The notes beneath the pieces were generated by a model. That model saw nothing but the letters and a program-made list of their open reading frames with translations. It had not been told where the DNA came from and did not search any database. The position numbers were made by a program, and so were the translations under genes. A stretch of DNA of 38,276 nucleotides from Bryobacterales bacterium (lineage in GTDB: Bacteria > Acidobacteriota > Terriglobia > Bryobacterales > Bryobacteraceae): assembly GCA_003135055.1 (NCBI GenBank), contig PLDF01000312.1:330-38605 (forward strand). Reading direction: 5' to 3'. Shown one piece after another: positions 30,270-38,276 of this stretch; positions within the stretch are counted from its first letter, which is position 1; the number at the start of each line of letters is the position of its first letter.

Positions 30270-30854
30270 ATGGGACAGGAACTCGATTGCACCCTGCGCT
30301 ACCGCAAACGCATTCTCGCCGGTAAGGCATACCTGGAGACCGCGTACATCTTATTCCGCGGCGAAGAGCGGCTCAAGATTCCTTTCGAGCGACTGACGGG
30401 CGTACACGCGGCCGGCGGCGTGCTGAAATTGGAATTCGCGGAGGGCCCGGCGCTCTTTGAACTTGGCGCGGCGGCGGAAAAATGGGCGCGCAAGATTCTC
30501 CATCCGCCCACGCGCCTCGAAAAACTGGGCGTGAAGCCGGGCCTTGTCATTGCCGTGGAAGGCGGAATGGAGGCGGGGTTTCTTCGTGAAATCGGCGAGG
30601 TGGCGGGAGCAAAAGCCAAGGCCGATCTGCTGTTCTTTGGCGCGCAGAAGACCGCCGACATGGCGCGCATCGCCAAGCTCAAAGCGCGCCTGAAGCCGCG
30701 CGGGGCGCTGTGGGTGGTCTATCCGAAAGGCATCGCGGCGATTCGCGAAATCGAAGTGATCGAAGCCGGGCGGGCAGCCGGACTCAAAGACAACAAGGTC
30801 GCCAGCTTTTCTGCCACTCACACCGCACTCCGGTTCGCTTTACCGGTAAGATAG
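30270..30854 (+). CDS. DUF3052-family protein
   Basis: A 194-aa protein from ATG 30270. The C-terminal half is DUF3052: RLEKLGVKPGLVIAVEGGME, then ADLLFFGAQKTADMARIAKLKARLKPRGALWVVYPKG and DNKVASFSATHTALRFALP. The N-terminal half (LDCTLRYRKRILAGKAYLET, ERLKIPFERLTGV) is a small beta-domain often attached. The function of DUF3052 is not known. It follows the SRPBCC gene by 36 bp and precedes the amidohydrolase by 5 bp, so all are likely cotranscribed. Confidence 0.85.
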   Translation: MGQELDCTLRYRKRILAGKAYLETAYILFRGEERLKIPFERLTGVHAAGGVLKLEFAEGPALFELGAAAEKWARKILHPPTRLEKLGVKPGLVIAVEGGMEAGFLREIGEVAGAKAKADLLFFGAQKTADMARIAKLKARLKPRGALWVVYPKGIAAIREIEVIEAGRAAGLKDNKVASFSATHTALRFALPVR

Positions 30855-30859
30855 CCCGT

Positions 30860-32155
30860 ATGACGAAATTGATAGTTGCCGCGCTGGCGATTCCGCTGGC
30901 GCTCGCGTCGGCGGATGGGCCCATCGTCCTCAAAGCGGCGCGCATGTTCGATGGCAAGGCCGATCATGTGGTCTCGCCCGGATTAGTGGTGGTAAACGCC
31001 GGCAAGATTGTCGCCGTGGGTCGGGGCGCGGCGATTCCGCCCGGCGCTCAGACCATCGACTTGGGCGACTCTACCCTCTTGCCGGGATTCATCGATGCGC
31101 ACACCCACCTCTCCGATCCCTACCAACGCGATTACCGGCAGGGCGAGATGGATCTGCTCAAAAAGGCTCCGGCGGAGCGCGCGCTGATCGCGTCCGAGAT
31201 CGTTCGCATCACCCTCATGGCGGGCTTCACCACCGTTCGCGACGTGGGTTCCGAAGACCTTATCGACGTGGGTCTGCGCAATGCCATCGATGCCGGCAAG
31301 ATCCCCGGTCCGCGGATGCTGGTCTCGGTGCGCGCGCTCGGTTCCACCGGCGGACATTGCGACCCGGCGGCCGGGTTCATCCCCAACCTGTTCGGGCACG
31401 AAGCGGGCATCCCCGATGGCGTGATCAACAGCCCCGAAGACGCGCGCAAGGCGGTTCGCTACAACATCAAGTACGGCGCCGACATCATCAAGACGTGCGC
31501 GACAGGCGGGGTTCTATCGCTAACCGACGATGTGGATACGCCGCAATTGACGCAGGCCGAACTCGACGCGCTGGTGGACGAGGCGCACGCGCTGCGGCGC
31601 AAAACCGCGGCCCACGCGCACGGGGCCACGGGCGCGAAACGGGCCATCCGCGCGGGCATCGATTCCATCGAGCACGGCACCTTTCTCGACGAGGAAGCCA
31701 TGCGGATGATGAAAGAGCGCGGCACTTTCTACGTTCCAACCATGATGGCGGCGGAGGGTTTGAAGCAGAGCCTGACCGACGGCTACATGCCGCCGGTGAT
31801 CGAAAAGAAGGCGCGGCTGGCCATGGCTTCGCTGCACGAAACCGTGACGAAGGCCGTGGCGATGGGGCTCAAGATTGGGTTGGGCACGGATGCAGGCGTC
31901 TATCCGCACGGAAAGAACGCCGGCGAGTTCGAGCAGCTAGTGAGTTGCGGGATGAAGCCGGTGAATGCGCTGAAGGCAGGCACATCGGTGGATGCGGATC
32001 TGCTGGGCGTGGCGGACCAGACGGGGACGCTGGAAATGGGCAAATCGGCGGATGTTGTCGCGGTTCCGGGCAATCCGGAGGACGACATCCGGCAGACGCA
32101 GAAGGTGATGTTCGTGATGAAACAGGGAGTGGTTTACCGGAACGACAAGAAGTAG
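30860..32155 (+). CDS. exported imidazolonepropionase-like amidohydrolase
   Basis: A 431-aa protein from ATG 30860 with a signal peptide (core LIVAALAIPLALASADG). It is a metal-dependent amidohydrolase: His81 and His83 in DAHTHL, Lys211 in IIKTCATGG (the probable carboxylated bridging Lys), His252/His254 in AAHAHG, His272 in SIEHGTF, and the terminal Asp in LGTDAGVYPHG. This matches the Xaa-Pro/Xaa-Arg dipeptidase (prolidase-like) branch, which cleaves C-terminal Pro, Arg or Lys from dipeptides. With the S9 peptidase 150 bp downstream it may complete degradation of Pro-containing peptides outside the cytoplasm. Confidence 0.88.
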   Translation: MTKLIVAALAIPLALASADGPIVLKAARMFDGKADHVVSPGLVVVNAGKIVAVGRGAAIPPGAQTIDLGDSTLLPGFIDAHTHLSDPYQRDYRQGEMDLLKKAPAERALIASEIVRITLMAGFTTVRDVGSEDLIDVGLRNAIDAGKIPGPRMLVSVRALGSTGGHCDPAAGFIPNLFGHEAGIPDGVINSPEDARKAVRYNIKYGADIIKTCATGGVLSLTDDVDTPQLTQAELDALVDEAHALRRKTAAHAHGATGAKRAIRAGIDSIEHGTFLDEEAMRMMKERGTFYVPTMMAAEGLKQSLTDGYMPPVIEKKARLAMASLHETVTKAVAMGLKIGLGTDAGVYPHGKNAGEFEQLVSCGMKPVNALKAGTSVDADLLGVADQTGTLEMGKSADVVAVPGNPEDDIRQTQKVMFVMKQGVVYRNDKK

Positions 32156-32306
32156 GCTGCGCTTCAGGTTGTTGCCCGGCAGGCTGTGGGACGCTTTCGT
32201 TTGTCGACCCAGCCATCCCAGCCATTGCTCCTCAGTTCGGTCAAGCGCCCGCCAGGCGATGGGCACGCCAAAAGCATACCCCACTGCGATAGAATCGTCT
32301 CCAATT

Positions 32307-35192
32307 ATGGCAACCAAGACTTTGAGCATTTTGCTTCTGGCGGCTTTCGCTCACCTGGCGACCGCGCAATCGAAACCGACGCTGACTCCCGCCGATTACG
32401 GCAAATGGGAGACGCTCGGGCAGGCCACGTTGTCGGCCGATGGTAAGTGGCTGGCGCATGAAATCCGCCGTACCGATGGCAACAACGAGCTGCGCATCGC
32501 GTCCACGGCGGGCGCGGCGGGCGGCAAGACCCACGTAATTGCCTTCTGCTCGGGCGCGGCGTTTTCAGCCGATTCGCGGTGGCTGGCTTGCGAAGCGACG
32601 GTTTCCGAATCCGAACAGGACAGGCTGCGGAAGGCCAGACGGCCGGTTCAGAACAAGCTGGCGGTGCTCGACCTGGCAAACGGCGCCGTGACTACCATCG
32701 ACGACGTCCAATCGTTCGCGTTTTCCAATGAGGACCAGGAAGTGGCGTTTCGCCGGTATGGGCCTGCGCGGGAAAGTGCGGCTACCACCGATACGCCAGC
32801 CGCCGGCCGTGGCGGTGGCGGGGGTGGGGGCGGAGGTCGCGGCGGGGGAAGGGGAGGCGCCGGCGCGGGCGCCGATGGCAACGACCCCACCGGCTCGGCG
32901 CTGACGATTCGCAACCTGGCGACGGGAGTGGATACCACGTTCGGCGACGTGACCGGCTACACATGGCAGGACAAGGGTACTAACCTCGCGATGGCGATCG
33001 GCGTGGAAGGGCGCACGGGCAATGCGATTCAAGTATTCGATCCGCACGCGGGCTCGCTGCGGGTGCTCGATAGCGGGCCCGCGCTGTTCACCGATCTGAC
33101 CTGGCGCAAGGAATCGAACGACCTGGCTGCGCTGCGCTCCGTCAAACAGGATGGCTATGATGGCGAAAGCTACACGGTGCTGGCCTGGAAGAACCTGGGC
33201 GAGAAGCGCTCGACCCACATCGACGCGCCCAAGCGTATTGTTGCCTCGCGCGCGCCGCAATGGTCGGAGGATGGCGCCATCGTCTATGTCGGCGTCGCCG
33301 ACTGGCTGAAGAAGGCCGCCGGCAAGAGGTCCGACGAAGATCCATCCACCGTAGAGGTCTGGCATTGGAAGGACGTCAATGTCATCAGCGAGCAGAAGCT
33401 GACCGCCAATCGCGACCGCGATCGGAACGCGACGGCCGCGTGGCACATCGAAAGCGGCAAGCTGGTGGCGCTTTCGAGCAACTTGAAAGAAGACATTCGT
33501 CTCCCCAAACATGGTTTGCGCGCGCTTGCCATCGACGGCGGCCCGTATGAGAGCGACTCGATGTTCGGGCGGCATTTCGCCGACGTATATAAGGTCAATA
33601 TTGCCGACGGCACGCGCGCGCCGGTGGCCACGCACCTGATTCCGGCGGTCGACTTCAGTCCCGGCGGACGCTACGCGCTGAATTTCAAGGAGGCCGATTT
33701 CTGGGCTTACGACCTGGAAACGGGCGCCAGCCGCAACATCAGCAAAGACGCACGGCTCGCTGGGAACAAGGCTGCGGGCGTCAGTTTCGCCAATAAGGAG
33801 AACGATTATCCGGTGAGCCAGAAGCCGCCCTACGGCGTGGCCGGCTGGACGAAGGACGACCACAGCGTGATCGTCTACGACTCGTACGATCTGTGGGAAC
33901 TCTTCCCCGATGGCGTCACCAAGCCGAGGCGATTGACCGATGGCGGCGCGGAAGAGGTGCGGCATCGCTACGTGCGCATGTCGGCGGGGCGGGGAGGCGG
34001 ACGCGGCGGCCGGGGAGGCGGCGAGGAGACGGATTGGATCGATCTGGAGAAGCCGGTCTATCTCAGCCTGGAAGGCCGCTGGAGCAAGCGTACGGGATAC
34101 GCCACGCTCGAGAACGGCAAGGTGGACCGGCTGGTGTGGCTCGACAAAGGCGTACGCGGTCTGGAGAAGGCCAAGAACGCGGACGTGTTCGTCTATCAGG
34201 CGGGAGCTTGGGACGATTCGCCCAACTATTTCGCGGCCGGCGCCGATCTGAAAGACGCGCGGCGAGTGAGCGATACCAACCCGTTCGCCTCGCAATTTGC
34301 CTGGGGACGCGCGGAGCTGATCGATTACAAGAATTCGCATGGCGACCGGTTGCAGGGCGCGCTCTATTACCCGGCGAACTACGAAAAGGGCAAACAGTAT
34401 CCGATGCTGGTACAGATATACGAAATCGAAAGCAACCAGTTACATAACTGGACCGCGCCGTCGGAACGGGCCACTTACAATCCCGCGGTCTGGACGCAGA
34501 AGGGCTACTTTGTTTACCGGCCGGATATCACGTTTCGCCCGCGAGACCCGGGAGTCTCGGCGCTCGACTGTGTAACTTCCGGCGTAAAGAAGGTGCTGGA
34601 GGGCGGGATGGTAGATCCGAAGAAGGTTGGCCTGGTGGGGCACTCCTGGGGCGGCTACGAGACTACGTTCATTCTGACTCATAGCGATCTGTTCGCGGCG
34701 GGGGTGGCGGGCGGACCGTTGACTAATTTGGCTTCCAGCTATGGCGAAATCTATTGGAACAGCGGCGGTCCGGAAACCAACCACGTGGAAGTGGGGCAGG
34801 AGCGTATGGAGGTTCCGTTGTATGAGGACCCGCAGGCGTTCATCCGCAACTCCGCGGTCTATTTCGCCAACAAGCTGAAATCGCCGCTGCTGTTGAGCGT
34901 AGGCGACCATGACGGCGCATCCGACTGGCACCAGGATATTGAGTTATATAACTCCGCGCGGCGCGCGGGCAAGAACTGCGTGATGCTGGTGTATGTAGGC
35001 GAGAATCATTCGGTGGCGCAGAAGGCGAATCAGCTGGATTACCATCGTCGCATCAACGAGTGGTTCGATCATTATGTGAAAGGCGAGGCGTCGCAGGAAT
35101 GGATCGACAAGGGCGTGCCAGTGCTGGAGCGCGAGCGGGAGTTGAAGGGCAGCGGCGGCGGGCGAGGGTCGGCAGCGGCCGGTGGGAACTAA
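32307..35192 (+). CDS. exported S9 prolyl-oligopeptidase-family serine peptidase
   Basis: A 961-aa protein from ATG 32307 with a signal peptide (LSILLLAAFAHLATAQ). The long N-terminal part is a beta-propeller. The C-terminal alpha/beta hydrolase has Ser780 in GHSWGGYE, the probable Asp869 in VGDHDGASD and His901 in GENHSVAQ. It is larger than the 700-aa S9C/S9B enzymes. There are two glycine/arginine-rich insertions (about residues 165-192 and 558-574) inside propeller blades and another at the C-terminus (GGGRGSAAAGG). It should cleave short peptides after Pro or Ala in the periplasm. The first insertion's G-runs could also fold as a G-quadruplex. Confidence 0.9.
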   Translation: MATKTLSILLLAAFAHLATAQSKPTLTPADYGKWETLGQATLSADGKWLAHEIRRTDGNNELRIASTAGAAGGKTHVIAFCSGAAFSADSRWLACEATVSESEQDRLRKARRPVQNKLAVLDLANGAVTTIDDVQSFAFSNEDQEVAFRRYGPARESAATTDTPAAGRGGGGGGGGGRGGGRGGAGAGADGNDPTGSALTIRNLATGVDTTFGDVTGYTWQDKGTNLAMAIGVEGRTGNAIQVFDPHAGSLRVLDSGPALFTDLTWRKESNDLAALRSVKQDGYDGESYTVLAWKNLGEKRSTHIDAPKRIVASRAPQWSEDGAIVYVGVADWLKKAAGKRSDEDPSTVEVWHWKDVNVISEQKLTANRDRDRNATAAWHIESGKLVALSSNLKEDIRLPKHGLRALAIDGGPYESDSMFGRHFADVYKVNIADGTRAPVATHLIPAVDFSPGGRYALNFKEADFWAYDLETGASRNISKDARLAGNKAAGVSFANKENDYPVSQKPPYGVAGWTKDDHSVIVYDSYDLWELFPDGVTKPRRLTDGGAEEVRHRYVRMSAGRGGGRGGRGGGEETDWIDLEKPVYLSLEGRWSKRTGYATLENGKVDRLVWLDKGVRGLEKAKNADVFVYQAGAWDDSPNYFAAGADLKDARRVSDTNPFASQFAWGRAELIDYKNSHGDRLQGALYYPANYEKGKQYPMLVQIYEIESNQLHNWTAPSERATYNPAVWTQKGYFVYRPDITFRPRDPGVSALDCVTSGVKKVLEGGMVDPKKVGLVGHSWGGYETTFILTHSDLFAAGVAGGPLTNLASSYGEIYWNSGGPETNHVEVGQERMEVPLYEDPQAFIRNSAVYFANKLKSPLLLSVGDHDGASDWHQDIELYNSARRAGKNCVMLVYVGENHSVAQKANQLDYHRRINEWFDHYVKGEASQEWIDKGVPVLERERELKGSGGGRGSAAAGGN

Positions 35193-35195
35193 GCT

Positions 35196-35318
35196 TTGTG
35201 GGGCAGCCAATCCTGGCTGCCGCCGGCTTTCAGCCGGCGCTCTTCGCTTGCGGACGCGCAGGTTTCAGCCGCCAGAGACGTTTCCGCCGGAGACCCGTCT
35301 CCGCTCGTGTGAACCCGT
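35196..35318. repeat. intergenic repeat family B, copy 3
   Basis: The cleanest copy: GGCAGCC/GGCTGCC around AATCCT, then GCCGGCT/AGCCGGC around TTC, then CCAGAGACGTTTCCGCC. It ends in GCTCGTGTGAAC, which is the right half of a family C hairpin. It begins 4 bp after the S9 peptidase stop. Confidence 0.75.
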
Positions 35319-35333
35319 CTTTGGCGCTGACGA

Positions 35334-35400
35334 AACCATGCGTTCACAGGAGTGTGAACGCTGCACGCATGGGCCCAGAGGGCGCCCCGTGCGCCACGAT
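35334..35400. repeat. hairpin repeat, family C, copy in TPR-protein leader
   Basis: Inverse of 8354-8417. Stem GCGTTCACA (35340-35348) with TGTGAACGC (35353-35361) around GGAG, then CAGAGGGCGCC and GCGCCACGAT ending 6 bp before the ATG at 35406. In both copies the same side of the element faces the gene start. Confidence 0.75.
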
Positions 35401-35405
35401 ATCGA

Positions 35406-37442
35406 ATGAAGGCGGCTAGTAAGAAATGCCCGAAGTCGCTGGCAGCCAGTCCGGACACTCGGGATCTGTGCATATGCCTCCTCTTGCTAGCCGCCCTTTT
35501 TGCCGTCTATGCTCAGGTTCGGCATTTCGATTTCGTTAACTATGACGACCCGGATTACGTTAATAACCCGCATATACGCAACGGCCTCACTCAGCAGACC
35601 CTGATTTGGGCATTTACATCGGTTGACGACGCCAACTGGTTCCCGCTCACCAGGATTTCTCACTTACTCGATTTCCAGTTATTCGGCCTTAGTAGCGGTC
35701 CGCAGCACTTGACAAGCGTCTTTCTGCATGCCGTCAGCGCTCTTCTTCTGTTCTGGCTGCTCAAGCGAATGACCGGGGCGCGCTGGCCCAGTGCGTTCGT
35801 TGCGCTAGTATTCGCTCTACACCCCCTGCACCTTGAATCCGTGGCCTGGATCGCCGAACGGAAAGACGTGCTCAGCACTTTATTTTTATTTTTGACCCTC
35901 TGGGCTTACCTGAATTACGCCAACCGGCCGGCGATTGGCCGGTACTTACTCGTAGTCTTACTGTTTTGCGCGGGCATCATGTCTAAACCGATGATCGTGA
36001 CCTTTCCGTTCGTCGCGCTCCTTTTAGACGTGTGGCCGCTTCGCAGATTCTCCGCCAAGACCCTCCGGGAAAAGGTCCCGCTTTTCGCGATTTCACTAGC
36101 GGCTTCCATCGCAACCTATCTCGTGCAGCAGCAAGGGGGCTCGGTCGCGTCCTTCGATCAGATCCCCATCGCCTTCCGCATCGGAAACGCTCTTGTCTCG
36201 TATATCGCTTATCTCTTCCAATTCTTTTGGCCCGCGAACCTCGCCGTATTCTATCCGTATCCCGCCGAGATATCTCCATGGAAGCAAATCGCCGCTACTC
36301 TGTTGTTGGCCGGCATTACGGCGTTTACGCTGCGCACCTTCCGCCGGCGGCCTTATCTTGCCATCGGATGGTTTTGGTATCTGGGTACTCTTATCCCCGT
36401 CCTCGGACTGATTCAAGCCGGACTTCAGTCGCGCGCCGACCGTTACACCTATGTGCCCATGATTGGAATCTCGATCATGTTGGCTTGGGGGCTCGCCGAT
36501 CTGTGCGCGCGCTGGCCGCGGGGCAAACCCGCATTGGCCGTTCTGGGCGTCTTCGCGTGCCTGGCATGGTCGTTTCTCACATGGCTGAATCTCGGGAACT
36601 GGCGCGACAGCGTCAGCCTGTTCCGGCATGCCATCCTGGTAACATCGGATAATTACGTAGCCTACAATAACCTGGGCGCAGCGTTACGGCGGCGCGGACA
36701 AACCGCGGAGGCGATGGCCGATTTCCAGGAAGCGGTGAGAATCAGACCTCACTATGGAGACGCTCAGAATAACTTAGGCGAAGCCCTTCTTGTCCAGGGC
36801 AGGACTGACGAAGCAGCGCCCCATGTTCTTGAGGCGCTGCGCGGAGAGCCACGCTCATCCGAGGCGCACGTGAATTGGGCCACTATTCTGAACAAGAGGG
36901 GACAACACGATGAAGCGGCGGCTGAATACCACGCGGCGCTTCTGCTTCAGCCGGATAATGCGCAGGCGCACTGCGGCTTAGGCGTAGCGCTGATGGACTT
37001 GCGCCGATATGAGGAAGCCCTGCCGCAGTTAACGGATGCGATCGACATAAACCCGGATTATGCCGATGCCCATTATAACCTCGGAATCCTATTCGGAGCG
37101 CTCCAACGTACCGATGAGGCTATGGCTCAGTTTTCCGCGACCGTCCGGTTACAGCCCGATAATCCCGAGGCTCACTTCAATCTGGGAACCGCCTTCGCGG
37201 CTGAAGATCGAGTAAGCCAGGCGATCCCGGAATTCCAGACGGCCGTTCGATTAAACCCCGATTACGTCAACGCCCGTTTTAATTTGGGAAGCGCGTTGGC
37301 CAGCGTTGGGCGTTACGACGAAGCGATCCGCGAGTTCTCGGAAGTGCTTCGTCTTAAGCCGGATTTCAACGGTGCGCGCAGCAGTCTGGAAAGCTGCATC
37401 GCGCAAGTAGGACGGGCACCCCGGCCTGTCATTCCTCGCTAA
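35406..37442 (+). CDS. TMTC-like O-mannosyltransferase with TPR repeats
   Basis: A 678-aa protein from ATG 35406. The first 400 residues are a GT-C membrane enzyme. They carry FDFVNYDDPDYVNNPHIRNGL with the acidic pair in the first periplasmic loop, FPLTRISHLLDFQLFG, FALHPLHLESVAWIAERKDVLSTLF, and SKPMIVTFPFVALLLDVWP. The last 270 residues are about seven tetratricopeptide repeats (for example YVAYNNLGAALRRRGQTAEA). This is the bacterial TMTC-related family; eukaryotic relatives O-mannosylate cadherins with dolichyl-phosphate mannose. Acceptor and sugar here are unknown. Codon use is slightly more A/T-tolerant than its neighbours. Confidence 0.85.
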   Translation: MKAASKKCPKSLAASPDTRDLCICLLLLAALFAVYAQVRHFDFVNYDDPDYVNNPHIRNGLTQQTLIWAFTSVDDANWFPLTRISHLLDFQLFGLSSGPQHLTSVFLHAVSALLLFWLLKRMTGARWPSAFVALVFALHPLHLESVAWIAERKDVLSTLFLFLTLWAYLNYANRPAIGRYLLVVLLFCAGIMSKPMIVTFPFVALLLDVWPLRRFSAKTLREKVPLFAISLAASIATYLVQQQGGSVASFDQIPIAFRIGNALVSYIAYLFQFFWPANLAVFYPYPAEISPWKQIAATLLLAGITAFTLRTFRRRPYLAIGWFWYLGTLIPVLGLIQAGLQSRADRYTYVPMIGISIMLAWGLADLCARWPRGKPALAVLGVFACLAWSFLTWLNLGNWRDSVSLFRHAILVTSDNYVAYNNLGAALRRRGQTAEAMADFQEAVRIRPHYGDAQNNLGEALLVQGRTDEAAPHVLEALRGEPRSSEAHVNWATILNKRGQHDEAAAEYHAALLLQPDNAQAHCGLGVALMDLRRYEEALPQLTDAIDINPDYADAHYNLGILFGALQRTDEAMAQFSATVRLQPDNPEAHFNLGTAFAAEDRVSQAIPEFQTAVRLNPDYVNARFNLGSALASVGRYDEAIREFSEVLRLKPDFNGARSSLESCIAQVGRAPRPVIPR

Positions 37443-37543
37443 ACACGGCCGCTTGCGAGACGACCCAAACCGATCGTCCGTCCTCTAGCTTTACCGGAAT
37501 GTATGAAACCAAAGGACAGGCCGGGAGGCCTGTCCCACGAGAA

Positions 37544-38276
37544 CTAGAACGTGAACCGAAGGGCGAACTGCATCTGCCGCGGCGTACCGAGCTGCGAGCT
37601 CAGTTTGCCGAAGTTGGCGGTAGAGGTGAGGCTGAGGCTCGCGCTAGCTGGATCGAACCTCACCGAGTTGGAAACGTTGTAACTCTCCCACCGGAACTGC
37701 AGCCTCTGTTTCTCGGACCAAGGCATGGTGAAGTTCTTATACAGACCCGAGTCGATATTGAAGAAGCCGGAGCCCCGCATGGCATCGCGACTCCCGGTCT
37801 GGCCGGCCAACGTCTCCTGGAAGGAAGCCAGGGCGGTTGTCGGATTGGCCCAGAGATTCGGCCCGGCTGAGCCCGAAACCGCTGGCGCATTGGTACTGTT
37901 GACGATTGGCGGAAGGGCCACTCCGCTGGGCGTCGCGAAGCTGCTCAGTTGCCAATTGGTGGCCCAGCGGGATCCATCGCCGGCGCTAAACGGCAGGCCG
38001 GACGTCTGGCGATAAGTGCCGCTAGTCTCCCAGCCGCCGACTATGGCGTCCAGAGGCTTGCTCATGCTCGAGCCAAACTTGCGGCCGCGGCCGAGGGGAA
38101 GCTGGTACACCATGTAAGCGTTCACCGCTTGCGTTGTGTCGTACCGCGACACGCCCCATACCTGGCTGGGGTTCCAGGAGTTAATGACGAAATCGTTGCC
38201 AAATGACCCGGAAGCTTCGGCGGTGGAACCCCAATCCTCGGACTTGGACCAAGTGTAGTTGTGTGCTGGGCATGCT
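37544..38276 (-). CDS. Oar-like TonB-dependent outer-membrane receptor, C-terminal part
   Basis: The open frame runs off the right edge of the window, so only the last 244 residues are seen. It contains AYMVYQLPLGRGRKFGSSMS, IVGGWETSGTYRQTSGLPFSAGDGSRWATNW, GSGFFNIDSGLYKNFTMPWSEKQRLQFRWESYNVSN-type strands, and closes with RQMQFALRFTF. The final aromatic residue is the usual signal for the Bam machinery. This is the very common acidobacterial carboxypeptidase-regulatory/Oar TonB receptor type. The substrate cannot be inferred. It converges with the TPR glycosyltransferase gene. Confidence 0.85.
   Translation of the reverse strand, partial: ACPAHNYTWSKSEDWGSTAEASGSFGNDFVINSWNPSQVWGVSRYDTTQAVNAYMVYQLPLGRGRKFGSSMSKPLDAIVGGWETSGTYRQTSGLPFSAGDGSRWATNWQLSSFATPSGVALPPIVNSTNAPAVSGSAGPNLWANPTTALASFQETLAGQTGSRDAMRGSGFFNIDSGLYKNFTMPWSEKQRLQFRWESYNVSNSVRFDPASASLSLTSTANFGKLSSQLGTPRQMQFALRFTF

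Noticed and set aside
32565..34340. 591-aa leftward open frame opposite the S9 peptidase
   Set aside because: Typical antisense shadow in high-GC DNA; composition is Arg/Val/Gly-biased with no domain, and the plus strand holds a clear peptidase.

Overview
The window looks like chromosomal DNA of a soil-type Acidobacteriota, probably the Bryobacterales/Solibacter group. I infer this from a TIGR03435-family secreted protein (25135-25926), the C-terminus of an Oar-like TonB-dependent receptor (37544-38276), a fused permease/spermidine-synthase-like protein, a glycine-rich S9 peptidase, a TMTC-like TPR membrane glycosyltransferase, and several families of short GC-rich hairpin repeats between genes. 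No rRNA, tRNA or CRISPR array was seen.

Layout. (1) Bases 1-4085 are an accessory segment read leftwards. It holds a Xer/dif-like inverted repeat, two uncharacterised proteins, a frameshifted serine recombinase, and three toxin-antitoxin loci: an intact RelE-type pair, a DUF433 antitoxin with a frameshifted DUF5615 toxin, and an Xre-type antitoxin with a shifted 5' end. (2) Bases 4086-7592 hold a TetR regulator divergent from a CrtI/RetSat-like FAD oxidoreductase with two operator-like sites between them, then a membrane protein and a winged-helix regulator. (3) Bases 7617-12638 are a leftward block: mazG, a GNAT acyltransferase, an enolase-superfamily N-succinylamino-acid racemase/MenC homologue, an MFS exporter and an SDR reductase. 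The first three overlap. (4) Bases 12866-16866 hold a tyrosine/dual-specificity phosphatase with a small ParB-like partner, a zinc alcohol dehydrogenase and the permease/spermidine-synthase protein. (5) Bases 16930-21098 are a second accessory island: a decayed DUF4238 gene, a PaeR7I/XhoI-type restriction-modification pair and three unknown small ORFs. (6) Bases 21341-25926 hold a membrane glycosyltransferase, phenylalanine hydroxylase, accA with a coupled small protein, and the TIGR03435 protein. (7) Bases 25932-29025 hold a decayed BrnT/BrnA pair, an OprB-like porin, an Nramp remnant and an RcnR/CsoR-type metal sensor with two abutting palindromes upstream. (8) Bases 29242-38276 hold a MarR-SRPBCC-DUF3052-amidohydrolase run, the S9 peptidase, the TPR glycosyltransferase and the partial TonB receptor.

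Three observations stand out. First, reading-frame damage is confined to accessory genes (recombinase, TA parts, DUF4238, Nramp, and a small downstream ORF), while long housekeeping ORFs are intact; this looks like gene decay more than sequencing error. Second, one GC-rich palindromic repeat lies in frame inside the GNAT acyltransferase gene, and related copies abut the start codons of two other leftward genes. Third, a second hairpin family keeps its base pairing through paired substitutions at several loci, and two copies sit in the 5' leaders of genes in the same orientation. The GNAT and racemase genes together suggest the D-to-L amino-acid N-succinylation pathway known from Geobacillus.
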